Of a stretch of 64,000 nucleotides of DNA, positions 44,361-54,357 are shown piece after piece. A model generated the notes under the pieces. It did not search any database. It worked only from the letters and a program-made list of their open reading frames with translations, and was not told the DNA's origin. This DNA is from Actinomycetota bacterium (lineage in GTDB: Bacteria > Actinomycetota > Acidimicrobiia > Acidimicrobiales > Iamiaceae), in NCBI GenBank assembly GCA_019639075.1, contig JAHBSO010000004.1:62001-126000 (forward strand), written 5' to 3'. Every line of letters starts with the position of its first letter. Within the stretch, counting starts at the first letter, position 1. Both the position numbers and the translations under genes were made by a program.

Positions 44361-45512
44361 TCACGCCGACCGCACCGTCCGGAACGTGGTGCGGATCTCC
44401 TCGACCAGCAGCTCGGGCACCTCGAGGGCGGCGAAGTGGCCGCCCTTGGCCGGCTCGCCGAAGTGGACGAGCTTGTCGCCGTAGTGGGCCTCGGCCCACC
44501 GGCGCGACGGGGTGATGATCTCGGCCGGGAACACGCTGCACCCGACCGGCACCTCGGGGATCTCGAAGGGCGGGTTGCGGAAGCTCTCCCAGTAGAGGCG
44601 GGCGCTCGACGCCCCGCTGTCGGTGAGCCAGTAGACCATCACGTTGTCGAGCAGGTGGTCCCGGTCCACCGCCGTGAGCGGGTCGCCGTCGTGGTCGGTC
44701 CACTCGTGGAACTTCTCGACGATCCAGGCGCACTGGCCCGCCGGCGAGTCGGCCAGGCCGTAGCCGAGGGTCTGCGGTCGGGTGCTCTGCTGGGTCGAGT
44801 AGCCCGACCCCCACTGCTGGTAGTGGTCGAACTTGCCGACGGCGGCCTGCTCGGCCTCGGTGAGGTCGTCCGACGAGGGGAGGACGACGACGAGGTTGAT
44901 GTGGATGCCGGCGCAGCGGTCGGCGTGGCGCGAGCCGATGAGGGTGGTGACCATCGAGCCCCAGTCGCCGCCCTGGGCGAAGAAGCGGTCGTAGCCCAGC
45001 CGGGCCATGAGCTCGGACCACGCCGCGGCGATCCGCTCGATGCCCCAGCCGGGTTCGGTGGGCTTGCCCGAGAAGCCGTAGCCGGGCAGCGACGGGCAGA
45101 CGACGTGGAAGGCGTCGGCCGCGTCACCGCCGTGGGCGGTCGGGTCGGTGAGCGGTCCGATGACGTCCTGGAACTCGGCGATCGAACCGGGCCAGCCGTG
45201 GGTCAGCAGCAACGGGACGGCGTCGGGGTGGGGCGACCGCACGTGGATGAAGTGGATGTCGAGCGGCTCGCACCCGTCGACCGAGATCGGCGTCGTGAAC
45301 TGGTCGAAGGCGTTGAGCCGGGCCTCCCGGGCCCGCCAGTCGTAGGTGTCGGCCCAGTAGCCGCACAGGTCCTGCGCGAAGGCGAGCGGCATCCCCTGTG
45401 ACCAGTCGTCGACCGGTTCGGGGGCGGGCCAGCGGGTGGCGTGCAGGCGTCGGCGGAGGTCGTCGAGCACCTCGTCGTCGGCGTGGATGCGGAACGGGGT
45501 GATGTCGGACAA
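44361..45512 (-). CDS. Epoxide hydrolase (alpha/beta fold, EHN domain)
   Basis: A 383-residue epoxide hydrolase. The N-terminal EHN segment ([17 protein letters not shown], near 8-110) is followed by the hydrolase core. That core has the oxyanion motif LLTHGWPGS, the nucleophile Asp in [11 protein letters not shown] (near 182) and the catalytic His in [15 protein letters not shown] 45512 is chosen as start because GGAGG lies five bases upstream. It opens epoxides to diols. It follows the PF10118/amidohydrolase/monooxygenase group after a repeat hairpin. Confidence 0.93.
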   Translation of the reverse strand: MSDITPFRIHADDEVLDDLRRRLHATRWPAPEPVDDWSQGMPLAFAQDLCGYWADTYDWRAREARLNAFDQFTTPISVDGCEPLDIHFIHVRSPHPDAVPLLLTHGWPGSIAEFQDVIGPLTDPTAHGGDAADAFHVVCPSLPGYGFSGKPTEPGWGIERIAAAWSELMARLGYDRFFAQGGDWGSMVTTLIGSRHADRCAGIHINLVVVLPSSDDLTEAEQAAVGKFDHYQQWGSGYSTQQSTRPQTLGYGLADSPAGQCAWIVEKFHEWTDHDGDPLTAVDRDHLLDNVMVYWLTDSGASSARLYWESFRNPPFEIPEVPVGCSVFPAEIITPSRRWAEAHYGDKLVHFGEPAKGGHFAALEVPELLVEEIRTTFRTVRSA

Positions 45513-45535
45513 GGGAACCTCCAAGGGGTCGGACG

Positions 45536-45621
45536 CACACTCGGGTCGGAGTCGAACCGTGCGGTCATCGTGGGCGATGGACCGCGACCGCGATCACGGT
45601 TCGACTCCGACCCCGAGTGTG
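45536..45621. repeat. Inverted pair of the 27-bp palindromic repeat (GACTC subtype)
   Basis: Copies at 45536-45561 and, inverted, 45595-45621 match over about 25 bases with the core GTCGGAGTC in place of the GGATCC core of other loci. They form a long hairpin around a 33-base loop between two genes of the same orientation, directly after the PF10118-like gene stop. Confidence 0.9.
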
Positions 45622-45625
45622 CTGG

Positions 45626-46435
45626 TCAGGCGTACTGGGCCAGGACGGCCGAGTATCCCGCGGGTTCGGGCACCTTCGCGGGGTCGTAGTCGCGCTGGTG
45701 GATCCAGCCGAAGTTGTCGCCACCGATCGTGCCCAGCGCGACCCAGGCGGCCATCTCGCGCTCGGTCGACGCCGCGACCTCGTCCTCGGTCATCGACTCG
45801 CGGTCGACCTCGAAGAGGTATGCGGCGGCCTTCGCGGCGTGGTCGCCGTAGTGGCCGCGGGCGAACTCGCCGACGGTGGTCCGCAGCTCGAAGGCGCGGT
45901 CGTCGCCGTAGAGGCGGTGCAGCACGTCGTGCACGACCGAGCGGTGCTCGAACTCCTCGGCGAGGTGCCACATCCACAGCCGCATGATCTCCGAGCCGTG
46001 GTCGCCGCACAGCTCCTGGATCGGGCCGTCGAGCCACCCCGAGGCCAGCGCAGGCCCGGACGACTCGAAGCCCTCGCCGTAGCCGAGGTTCCAGTCGAGG
46101 TCCTTCGTGGCGAGGAACTCGTCGAGGTCGGCCTCGAACGCGGCCTCGTACTCCTTGATGCGCGGGTAGCCGTTGGCGGCCAGCATGTCGAGGTACTCGG
46201 CGTGCAGCTTGAAGTGCTGGCCCTCCTGCTTGTTGAACATCGCCATGTCGTCGAGGAGGTCCGCATCCGCGACGGGGTCGAGCTCCTTCTTGGCCAGGCG
46301 CATGACCTTGATCAGGTAGCGCTCGATCGGCGGCGGGATGATGCCGCCGGCGTTGATCACCGTGCACGCCTCGACGTTGTCGCCCCAGTGGGGGCTCGCG
46401 CCGGCGATGTCGAAGGTGGGGAAGCGGATCTCCAC
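45626..46435 (-). CDS. PF10118-like metal-dependent hydrolase, second copy
   Basis: A 269-residue helical protein related in motif order to the gene at 35731-36600. Putative metal ligands are in FNKQEGQHFKLHAEY and WHLAEEFEHRSVVHDV. The sequence is otherwise diverged and has an N-terminal segment (FPTFDIAGASPHWGDN) not in the other copy. GTG 46435 follows a GAGGAGG ribosome site. Function is unknown. It is the last gene of the second monooxygenase module. Confidence 0.8.
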   Translation of the reverse strand: MEIRFPTFDIAGASPHWGDNVEACTVINAGGIIPPPIERYLIKVMRLAKKELDPVADADLLDDMAMFNKQEGQHFKLHAEYLDMLAANGYPRIKEYEAAFEADLDEFLATKDLDWNLGYGEGFESSGPALASGWLDGPIQELCGDHGSEIMRLWMWHLAEEFEHRSVVHDVLHRLYGDDRAFELRTTVGEFARGHYGDHAAKAAAYLFEVDRESMTEDEVAASTEREMAAWVALGTIGGDNFGWIHQRDYDPAKVPEPAGYSAVLAQYA

Positions 46436-46454
46436 GTCGTCCTCCTCGGGTCTG

Positions 46455-48172
<1,718 letters not shown>

Positions 48173-48188
<16 letters not shown>

Positions 48189-49645
48189 GGTGCACCTCCG
48201 ATGACGAAGTCGTCCAGGTCGATCGATCGGGTGGCCTCTTCGTACCAGCCCGAGGTGTGCGGGAGCTGGGTGACGATGTCGCCAGCCGCGTTGTGGAAGT
48301 AGCTGGCGCAGTCGCCCGCCCACACGGTTCCGGCCAGGTCGGCCTCCAGCTCGGCGGCGTGTCGGGTCATCGCCTCCTCGGACACCTCGACGACGGCCGC
48401 ACCCAGGTCGCGGGCCGCGGCCAGCGCGGCGGCGACGAACTGGGCCTGGGCCTCGAGGACGAGCAGGATCGAGTTGCCGCCCTGGTTGGTGTTGGGCCCG
48501 TAGAGCATGAAGAAGTTCGGGAACCCGGGGACGCAGATGCCGTGGTAGGCGCGGGGCACGCCCGCCCAGTGGTCGTGGAGCTCGACCCCGTCCCGCCCGA
48601 CGACGTCGATGCCGCGCAGGTAGTCGCCGGCGTGGAACCCGGTGCACCAGACGATGGTGTCGACGTCGCGGTCGACGCCGTCGACGGTGCGGATGCCGGT
48701 CGCGGTGACCCGCTCGATCGGGGTGGTGACGAGCGAGACGTCGTCGCGCTGGATCGCCGGGTACCAGGCGCTGGAGATGAGGGTGCGCTGGCAGCCGAAC
48801 CCCTGCGTCGGGGTCAGCCGGGCCCGCAGCTCGGGGTCGGGCACCTTGTGCGCGAGGTAGTCGAGGGCCATGCCGGTGAGGAGCTCGACCGACGGGTCGC
48901 CGGCGACGAACGAGGTGGTCTGCTCGAGCATGGTGTGGAGCTCGCCGCGGTGACGGCGCGCCTCGTCGGGTTCGTCGGCGAACCGCTGCTGCTGCTCATC
49001 GGTGTAGGGCGGGTCCTTGCGCGGCATGATCCAGGGCGCGGTGCGCTGGTACACGTCGACGTGGGCCGCGGCATCGGCGATGGCGGGGACGACCTGGATG
49101 GCGCTGGCCCCGGTGCCGACGACCGCGACGCGCCGTCCGGTGAGGTCGTGGTCGTGGTCCCAGCGGGCAGAGTGGAAGGCGGTGCCGGCGAAGTCGTCGA
49201 TCCCGGGGATCGCCGGGAGCTTCGGCGTGTTGAACATGCCGACCGCCGAGACGAGCACCGGCGCCTCGAAGCTGCGGCCATCCGCGGCCTGCACCTGCCA
49301 GGTGCCGCGCTCGTCGCACCACGTCGCCGAGTCGACGGTGACGCCGGTGCGGACCTTGCGGCGGACGTCGAAGCGGTCGTAGCAGTCCTCGACGTAGGCG
49401 AGGATCTCCGGCTGGGGCGCGAAGGCGCGGGACCAGTCGGGCTTCGGGGCGAAGCTGAGGCTGTAGAGGTGCGAGGGCACGTCGCAGGCCGCGCCCGGGT
49501 ACGTGTTGGCCCGCCAGGTCCCGCCGACACCGTCGTCGCGCTCGAGGAGCACGACGTCGTCGACGCCGTCGGCGGCCAGACGGTGCGCGACGCACAGCCC
49601 ACCGAACCCGGCCCCGATCACCACCACCTCGTGCCGCTCGGTCAC
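48173..49645 (-). CDS. Baeyer-Villiger-type flavin monooxygenase, second copy
   Basis: A 490-residue flavoprotein with FAD site VVVIGAGFGGLCVAHRL, GGTWRANTYPGAACD and NADPH site VAVVGTGASAIQVVP. The fingerprint is FxGxxxHxxxWD (FAGTAFHSARWD, near 150). It is of the CHMO/PAMO-like branch and differs in type from the EtaA-like copy at 34253. The start GTG overlaps the VOC gene stop (GTGA) after a GGAGGAG ribosome site. It probably oxidises a ketone to an ester. Confidence 0.94.
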
Positions 49646-50169
49646 CGCTCCTCCGTTCTTTGTCCGGAAGGAGGCGCATTGCGCGCACTTCCGGACAAGG
49701 TTTCGGGGGTCGGAGCCTCGGTGAGGCGGTCGAGGTTGGCGGCCGCTGGGGTGTCGACCAGTTCCACGAGGGTGCCGTCGGGGGCCCGGACGACGGCGAG
49801 CGCCACGCCGTGGACCTCGACCTGCCGGGCGTCGACCTCCAGGCCGAGTGCGGCGAGGCGGGACCGGGCCGCGGCCACGTCCGTCATCACCGACAGCAGG
49901 AGGAACCCCTCGCGGGCGGGGGCCGCGTCGTCGGGTGCCGCTGCTTCGACGGGCCCGAGGTCGACGAGCTCGACCACGCCGGCATCGGGGTGGGCCGGAT
50001 CGCCGAGGAAGACCGACCGCAGCTCGGTCGACGGCGCCCGCAGCAGCGTCGGCCAGTCGCCCTCGAACGACCCGTCCATCAGGACCTCGAAGCCGAGCCC
50101 GTCGCGCCAGAACCGGAGGCTCGCGTCGATGTCCCGGACGCAGATGGCCGAGTGGTGGATGACCCCCAT
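49642..50169 (-). CDS. VOC-superfamily (glyoxalase/dioxygenase-like) protein
   Basis: A 175-residue protein with two beta-alpha-beta-beta-beta repeats (MGVIHHSAICVRDIDASLRF at the start, FLLLSVMTDVAAARSRL in the second half). Candidate metal ligands are His5/6, Glu in GVVELVDLG and Glu in TLVELVDTP. The last about 20 residues after LVELVDTP are poorly conserved, and part is encoded by a hairpin at 49660-49698. First gene of the second monooxygenase operon, divergent from TetR. Confidence 0.85.
   Translation of the reverse strand: MGVIHHSAICVRDIDASLRFWRDGLGFEVLMDGSFEGDWPTLLRAPSTELRSVFLGDPAHPDAGVVELVDLGPVEAAAPDDAAPAREGFLLLSVMTDVAAARSRLAALGLEVDARQVEVHGVALAVVRAPDGTLVELVDTPAAANLDRLTEAPTPETLSGSARNAPPSGQRTEER
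49660..49698. repeat. Inverted repeat inside the 3' end of the VOC gene
   Basis: Perfect 11-base arms TTGTCCGGAAG and CTTCCGGACAA flank a 17-base loop that itself contains GCGCA/TGCGC. It lies in the coding tail of the VOC gene, just before the ribosome site of the monooxygenase, so it may tune translation between the two genes. Confidence 0.75.
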
Positions 50170-50194
50170 TGGAGGATGAGTTTAGACTCCGAGT

Positions 50195-50204
50195 ACAGAT
50201 CTGT
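50195..50204. promoter_or_regulatory. Possible TetR operator
   Basis: ACAGATCTGT is a perfect palindrome in the 67-base gap between the VOC operon and the divergent TetR gene. A second shorter symmetry GAGT-TTAG-ACTC lies at 50178-50189. Either or both could be the regulator's site; ten bases is short for a TetR operator. Confidence 0.4.
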
Positions 50205-50236
50205 CAGCCCGTCCCCCGCCACGAGGAGGTCGCCCC

Positions 50237-50815
50237 GTGCGAACGCTGCCCGAGGGCATGCGCGAGAAGGTCCTCGCCGCCGCCGAGCTCATCGCCGACC
50301 ACGGCCTCGACGCCACGAAGATGGAGGACATCGCGGCCACCACCGGGGTGCCGAAGGCGACGCTCTACTACTACTTCGAGGGCAAGGAGGACATCCTCGC
50401 CTTCCTCTTCACCGAGATCCTGGACGAGGTCGGTCGGGCCGTGGACAACGCCATGCGGACGAACGGCACCGCGGCCGATCGACTCCGGGCGGTCGTCGTC
50501 GCCCAGCTCCGCGTCGTCGAGGCGTACCCGGCGGCCAGCCGGGCGCTCCAGTTCGACCTCGGCCGCGCGGCCCGGACCCCGCTCATCGACGAACAGGTCG
50601 AGTCGGCCTACCGCCGGCCGCTGCGCCGGCTCCTGGAGGAAGGGGTCGACGACGGCAGCCTTCGACCGGTCGAGCACCCGGGCCTCGTCGCCACCGCCGT
50701 CCTCGGCGCGGTGGCCACCGCCGGCATCAACGCCATCGCGGCGGGCCCACGACGCTCGGCCGACGAGGTCGCCGGCGACATCGTCGCCCTCGTGATCGAC
50801 GGGGTCGGGGCATGA
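50237..50815 (+). CDS. TetR-family regulator, second copy
   Basis: A 192-residue TetR protein. The HTH has MREKVLAAAELIADHGLDAT and MEDIAATTGVPKATLYYYFE, GKEDILAFLF. A GAGGAGG ribosome site precedes GTG 50237. The ligand domain is unassigned. It is divergent from the VOC/monooxygenase/amidohydrolase operon and overlaps the following SDR by ATGA, so it likely regulates both directions. Confidence 0.93.
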   Translation: MRTLPEGMREKVLAAAELIADHGLDATKMEDIAATTGVPKATLYYYFEGKEDILAFLFTEILDEVGRAVDNAMRTNGTAADRLRAVVVAQLRVVEAYPAASRALQFDLGRAARTPLIDEQVESAYRRPLRRLLEEGVDDGSLRPVEHPGLVATAVLGAVATAGINAIAAGPRRSADEVAGDIVALVIDGVGA

Positions 50816-51522
50816 CCACCGCGGTCGTCGTCGGAGGGACGTCCGGCATCGGCGCCGCGGCGGTCGAGCACCACCGGGCGCTGGGCCACGACGTGCTGGT
50901 GTGGGACCTCGACGGAGCGGACGTGCGCTGCGACGTGAGCGATCCCGACCAGGTCGAGGCGGCCGCGGCCGAGACCGTCGACCGGGTCGGCACGCCGGAC
51001 CTGGTGACGATCACCGCCGGCGTCGGCCACGCCGGCATGCTCCTCGACGCGCCGGTCTCGGAGTGGGACCGGGTGCTCGACATCAACGCCCGGGGCGTGT
51101 GGCTCGTCATGCGGGCGCTCGCCAGACCGATGCTCGACGGCGACGGCGGCTCGATCGTGGTGACCAGCAGCGTCAGCGGCCGCCTGGCCGACCCGCTCAT
51201 GGGGATCTACTGCGTGTCGAAGGCCGCGCTCGACATGGCCGTGGCCGTTGCCGCCCGCGAGTGGGCACCGAAGGTGCGGGTCAACGCCGTGGCCCCGGGG
51301 GTCACCGACACCCCGATCCTCGGGCCGGTCCCTCGCGACCGCGGTTGGCTGAAGGCGGTCGCGCGGCGCACCGCGCTCGGCCGGCTCGGGACCCCCGACG
51401 ACATCGCGGAGGCGATCCTCGCCCTGCACGGCACCGGCTGGGTCACCGGCCAGAGCCTCCTCGTCGACGGCGGCCTCTCCAGCTTCAGCCCCATCGACCC
51501 GCTCGGTCCCCACCCCGACTGA
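50812..51522 (+). CDS. SDR-family oxidoreductase, second copy
   Basis: A 236-residue classical SDR. The cofactor site is AVVVGGTSGIGAAAVEH, the catalytic Ser is in VTSSVSGRLA and the YxxxK in GIYCVSKAALDMA. The C terminus ends with the usual WVTGQSLLVDGG. The NNAG motif is altered to TAGVG. It starts in an ATGA overlap with the TetR gene and probably acts with the divergent monooxygenase pathway. Confidence 0.93.
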   Translation: MTTAVVVGGTSGIGAAAVEHHRALGHDVLVWDLDGADVRCDVSDPDQVEAAAAETVDRVGTPDLVTITAGVGHAGMLLDAPVSEWDRVLDINARGVWLVMRALARPMLDGDGGSIVVTSSVSGRLADPLMGIYCVSKAALDMAVAVAAREWAPKVRVNAVAPGVTDTPILGPVPRDRGWLKAVARRTALGRLGTPDDIAEAILALHGTGWVTGQSLLVDGGLSSFSPIDPLGPHPD

Positions 51523-51526
51523 TCCG

Positions 51527-51654
51527 CACGGTCGGGGTCGGAGTCGAACCGTGAACGTCCACGGGGACGCACGGTCGGGGTCGGAGTCGAACCGTGCCGG
51601 TTCCGGGGATGAACACCGACGAGGACGCACGGTTCGACTCCGACCCCGACCGTG
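51527..51654. repeat. Three copies of the 27-bp palindromic repeat (GACTC subtype)
   Basis: Copies at 51527-51553, 51570-51596 and, inverted, 51628-51654. The first two are identical (CACGGTCGGGGTCGGAGTC then GAACCGTG). The inverted third can pair with either, allowing two alternative hairpins. They follow the SDR stop by four bases. Confidence 0.92.
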
Positions 51655-51709
51655 CAGGCGTCCCGGAAACATGCGACGGTTCGTGGCGTCGCGCTCCGAG
51701 GAGGACGCC

Positions 51710-52636
51710 ATGACCTCAGACCGAACGGCCTGGCCCGCCGTCGACCACACGTCGTGGGCGGCGACGTGCGACACCCTCCACATGCACGCCCAGGTGCTCG
51801 GCAAGCTGTGCGTCGAGCTCGCGCCGCCCGAGCCGCAGCTCGGCCACGCCGCTCTGAGACTCACGGCGCGCGGGTGGGAGACCCGACCGCTGCGGGCACC
51901 GAACGGGTCCGGCGCGTTCTCCGTCGTGCTGGACCTCCACGTGCACGAGGCGCAGGTGCACCACAGCGACGGGCGGACGGCGGCGGTGCCCCTCACGCCG
52001 CACCGCTCGGTCGGCACGGTCACGACCGAGCTGCTCGCTGCGGTGGCGTCCCTCGCCGGGCCGGTCACGATCGACACGACGCCGCAGGAGGTGGCCTGGT
52101 CGACGCCGCTCGACCGCGACGACGACCATGCCACCTACGACACCGCGCCGGTCGAGGCGTACTTCGCCGCGGCGACGCAGGCCGCGCTGGTGCTGGCCGA
52201 GTTCCGAGCACCGTTCCGTGGACGATCCACCCCGGTGAACGCGTGGTGGGGCTCGTTCGACCTCGCGGTCTCGCTCTTCACCGGCCTCCCCGCCGATCCG
52301 CCGTCGAACGACTTCATCATGCGCAACGCGATGGACGCGCAAGAGATCGCCGTCGGCTGGTGGCCGGGCGACGCGAAGTACGGCAAGGCCGCGTTCTACG
52401 CCTACGCGCACCCGGCCCCCGACGGGTTCGACCAGCTCCGGCTCGCGCCGCCGGAGGCCCGGTGGTCCGACCTCGGCGAGTACCTGCTCGACTGGGACGA
52501 CGTGCGGAAGGCCGACGACCCGCACGCCTACGCCCTTTCGTTCCTCGACTCGGTCTTCGAGCACGCCTGCCACGCCTGCGAGTGGGACCCGAAGCTCGTC
52601 GGCAGCATGGACGGCGACCCGGGCCCGATCCGGTAG
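51710..52636 (+). CDS. DUF5996 family protein
   Basis: A 308-residue protein of the DUF5996 family. WPAVDHTSWAATCDTLHMHA at the start, TPVNAWWGSFDLAVSLFTG in the middle and EIAVGWWPGD with YGKAAFYAYAHPAP near the end are the recognisable blocks. No catalytic motif is evident and no signal peptide is present. ATG 51710 follows GAGGAGG; an in-frame ATG at 51671 is less likely. It is widespread in actinobacteria with unknown function. Confidence 0.88.
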   Translation: MTSDRTAWPAVDHTSWAATCDTLHMHAQVLGKLCVELAPPEPQLGHAALRLTARGWETRPLRAPNGSGAFSVVLDLHVHEAQVHHSDGRTAAVPLTPHRSVGTVTTELLAAVASLAGPVTIDTTPQEVAWSTPLDRDDDHATYDTAPVEAYFAAATQAALVLAEFRAPFRGRSTPVNAWWGSFDLAVSLFTGLPADPPSNDFIMRNAMDAQEIAVGWWPGDAKYGKAAFYAYAHPAPDGFDQLRLAPPEARWSDLGEYLLDWDDVRKADDPHAYALSFLDSVFEHACHACEWDPKLVGSMDGDPGPIR

Positions 52637-52695
52637 CCGCGCCAGCTCTCGCCTGCTCGCGGTCGAGCACGAGTCGTGAACGGTAGGGTGGCCGC

Positions 52696-52875
52696 ATGAC
52701 CCCCCGGAAGGTGTGGACCGCGGCCGAGCTCGACGAGATGACGCCGGCCGAGGTCGACACGTTGTTCGACGAGAGCATCGTCGACCTCACCGACGTTCCG
52801 GAGTCCTTCGTCACCAAGGTGCGCGCGGACGCCGAGGAACACATCGCGTTGTCCGAGTCCGCCCGGCGGGGTTGA
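52696..52875 (+). CDS. Small acidic conserved protein of unknown function
   Basis: A 59-residue protein starting MTPRKVWTAAELDEMTPAEV and rich in Asp and Glu. The pattern W-T-A-x-E-L-D-x-M-T-P-A-E followed by a segment around VPESFVTKVRADAEEH resembles small uncharacterised actinobacterial proteins I have seen. No start-proximal ribosome site is strong (GGTAGGG about 8 bases upstream). It could bind a partner protein. It is not coupled to either neighbour. Confidence 0.65.
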   Translation: MTPRKVWTAAELDEMTPAEVDTLFDESIVDLTDVPESFVTKVRADAEEHIALSESARRG

Positions 52876-52975
52876 GCGGCGGCCGGAGAACGGTTCGCAC
52901 CACGCAGCAGTTCTTCGAAGACCTCGATCGACAACTTCCACCGACACGAGGACCGAACGGCGAGCACGGAGCGGG

Positions 52976-53320
52976 TCAGGAGCGGAGGACCTTCTCCATG
53001 GGACGACCCTTCGCCAGCTCGTCGACGAGTTTGTCGAGGTAGCGGATCTGCTGCATCAGCGGATCCTCGACGTCCTGCACCTTCACCCCGCACACCGAAC
53101 CCGTGATCGCCGAGACGTTGGGGTGCAGGGTGGCGGCGGCGAAGAAGTCCTCGAAGGTGGTCCCGGCGTCGAGGTGGTGCTGCAGGGCCGCATCGTCGAA
53201 GCCGGTGAGCCACTCGACCACCTCGTCGAGCTCCTCCTTCGTGCGTCCCTTGCGCTCGACCTTGTTCACGTAGTGGGGGTAGACGGAGGCGACGCTGGTG
53301 GTGAAGATCCGGTGCTCCAT
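52976..53320 (-). CDS. DUF2200 family protein
   Basis: A 114-residue protein with the hallmark of DUF2200: an N-terminal VYPHYVNKVERKGRTKEELDEV and a middle FFAAATLHPNVSAITGSVCGV. Such proteins are small, cytosolic and of unknown role; some act like DNA-binding or stress proteins, but this is not established. ATG 53320 is the first start. It lies 28 bases after the reductase gene's start region on the opposite side, reading leftwards. Confidence 0.88.
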   Translation of the reverse strand: MEHRIFTTSVASVYPHYVNKVERKGRTKEELDEVVEWLTGFDDAALQHHLDAGTTFEDFFAAATLHPNVSAITGSVCGVKVQDVEDPLMQQIRYLDKLVDELAKGRPMEKVLRS

Positions 53321-53348
53321 GGCCCCGACGCTAGGACGGCCTGGCCGC

Positions 53349-54287
53349 TCAGGCGACGAGGACGATCTTGCCGAGCTTGCCGCCGGCGGCGAAGTGCTCG
53401 TAGGCCTGCGCGGCCTCGGCCATGGGATAGGTGGCCTCGACCGGCACCGTGACCGTGCCGGCGGCGAGCAGTGGCAACACGTGCTTCTCGACCCCGCGGG
53501 CGGCGAGGGCCTTGTCCTCGAGGTTGCGGGCCCGCAAGGTCGACCCGTGGATGCGGCCCCGCTTGCCCATCAGCTCGAGGAGGTTCAGCTCGGCCTTGGC
53601 GCCGGCGCCGGTACCGATGACGGCGATGCGACCGCCCGTGGCGAGCGAACGGACGTCGTCGCCGATGTTGGAGCCGCCGATCAGTTCGAGGACGACATCG
53701 AACGGCCCGTGCTCGCCGAACCCGTCGGGCGCGACGACGGTCGGTCCGAACGCCGCGACCTGGTCGCGCAGGGCCTCGTTGCGGACGGTGGCAACGACGC
53801 TCGCGCCGGCGGCGATCCCGAGCTGCACGGCCGCGATGCCGACGCCGCCGGCCGCGCCGTGGACGCACAGCCGCTCCCCCACGGCGAGCTCGGCCTGGCC
53901 GAAGAGCGCGTCGTGGGCGGTGGTGAACGCCTCGGCGAAGCCCCCGGCCGCGGCCCAGTCGACCGACTCGGGGATCGGCAGCAGGTGGCGCTCGTGGACG
54001 ACGCACAGCTCGGCCTGCCCGCCACCGCCGACGATGGCCATGACCCGGTCGCCGATACCGAACCGCTCGACGCCCGGCCCGAGCGCCGCCACCTCACCGG
54101 CCAGCTCCAGGCCGGGGATGTCGGCCGGGGACCCGGGCGGTGCCGGGTAGAGGCCCATGAGCTGGAACCGGTCGGCGCCGTTGATGCCGGCGGCCATCAC
54201 CTTCACCAGCACCTCGCCGGCGCCGGGGACGGGGTCGGGGTGCTCGCTCCACCGGAGGGCACCGTCGGCGATCGTGACTGCGTACAT
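53349..54287 (-). CDS. Zinc-independent medium-chain reductase (quinone oxidoreductase-like)
   Basis: A 312-residue medium-chain dehydrogenase/reductase. The N-terminal GroES-like domain (VLVKVMAAGINGADRFQ) lacks the zinc-ligand pattern of alcohol dehydrogenases. The NADP site is CVHGAAGGVGIAAVQLG, and ELIGGSNIGDDVRSLATGG follows. It fits the QOR/PIG3 group, which reduces quinones or enones with NADPH. It runs leftwards upstream of DUF2200 and 28 bases from it, so the two may be cotranscribed. Confidence 0.92.
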   Translation of the reverse strand: MYAVTIADGALRWSEHPDPVPGAGEVLVKVMAAGINGADRFQLMGLYPAPPGSPADIPGLELAGEVAALGPGVERFGIGDRVMAIVGGGGQAELCVVHERHLLPIPESVDWAAAGGFAEAFTTAHDALFGQAELAVGERLCVHGAAGGVGIAAVQLGIAAGASVVATVRNEALRDQVAAFGPTVVAPDGFGEHGPFDVVLELIGGSNIGDDVRSLATGGRIAVIGTGAGAKAELNLLELMGKRGRIHGSTLRARNLEDKALAARGVEKHVLPLLAAGTVTVPVEATYPMAEAAQAYEHFAAGGKLGKIVLVA

Positions 54288-54338
54288 GGACTGCTCCGCT
54301 CCTCGGACGACCGCCCGGCACCGTACCGACCGATCACG

Positions 54339-54356
54339 GCGCTCGCGACAGAGCGC
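54339..54356 (-). terminator. Short hairpin after the SGNH gene
   Basis: GCGCTC-GCGACA-GAGCGC forms a 6-bp GC stem with a 6-base loop immediately after the SGNH stop codon, in the 70-base gap before the reductase gene. No T-run follows, so a termination role is only possible. Confidence 0.4.
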
Positions 54357-54357
54357 G

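Noticed and set aside
45536..45621. GGTTCGACTCC in the 27-bp repeat as a tRNA T-arm or tRNA-derived element
   Set aside because: The T-loop-like string matches, but the flanks do not form a T-stem and no other tRNA parts are present; the match seems incidental.
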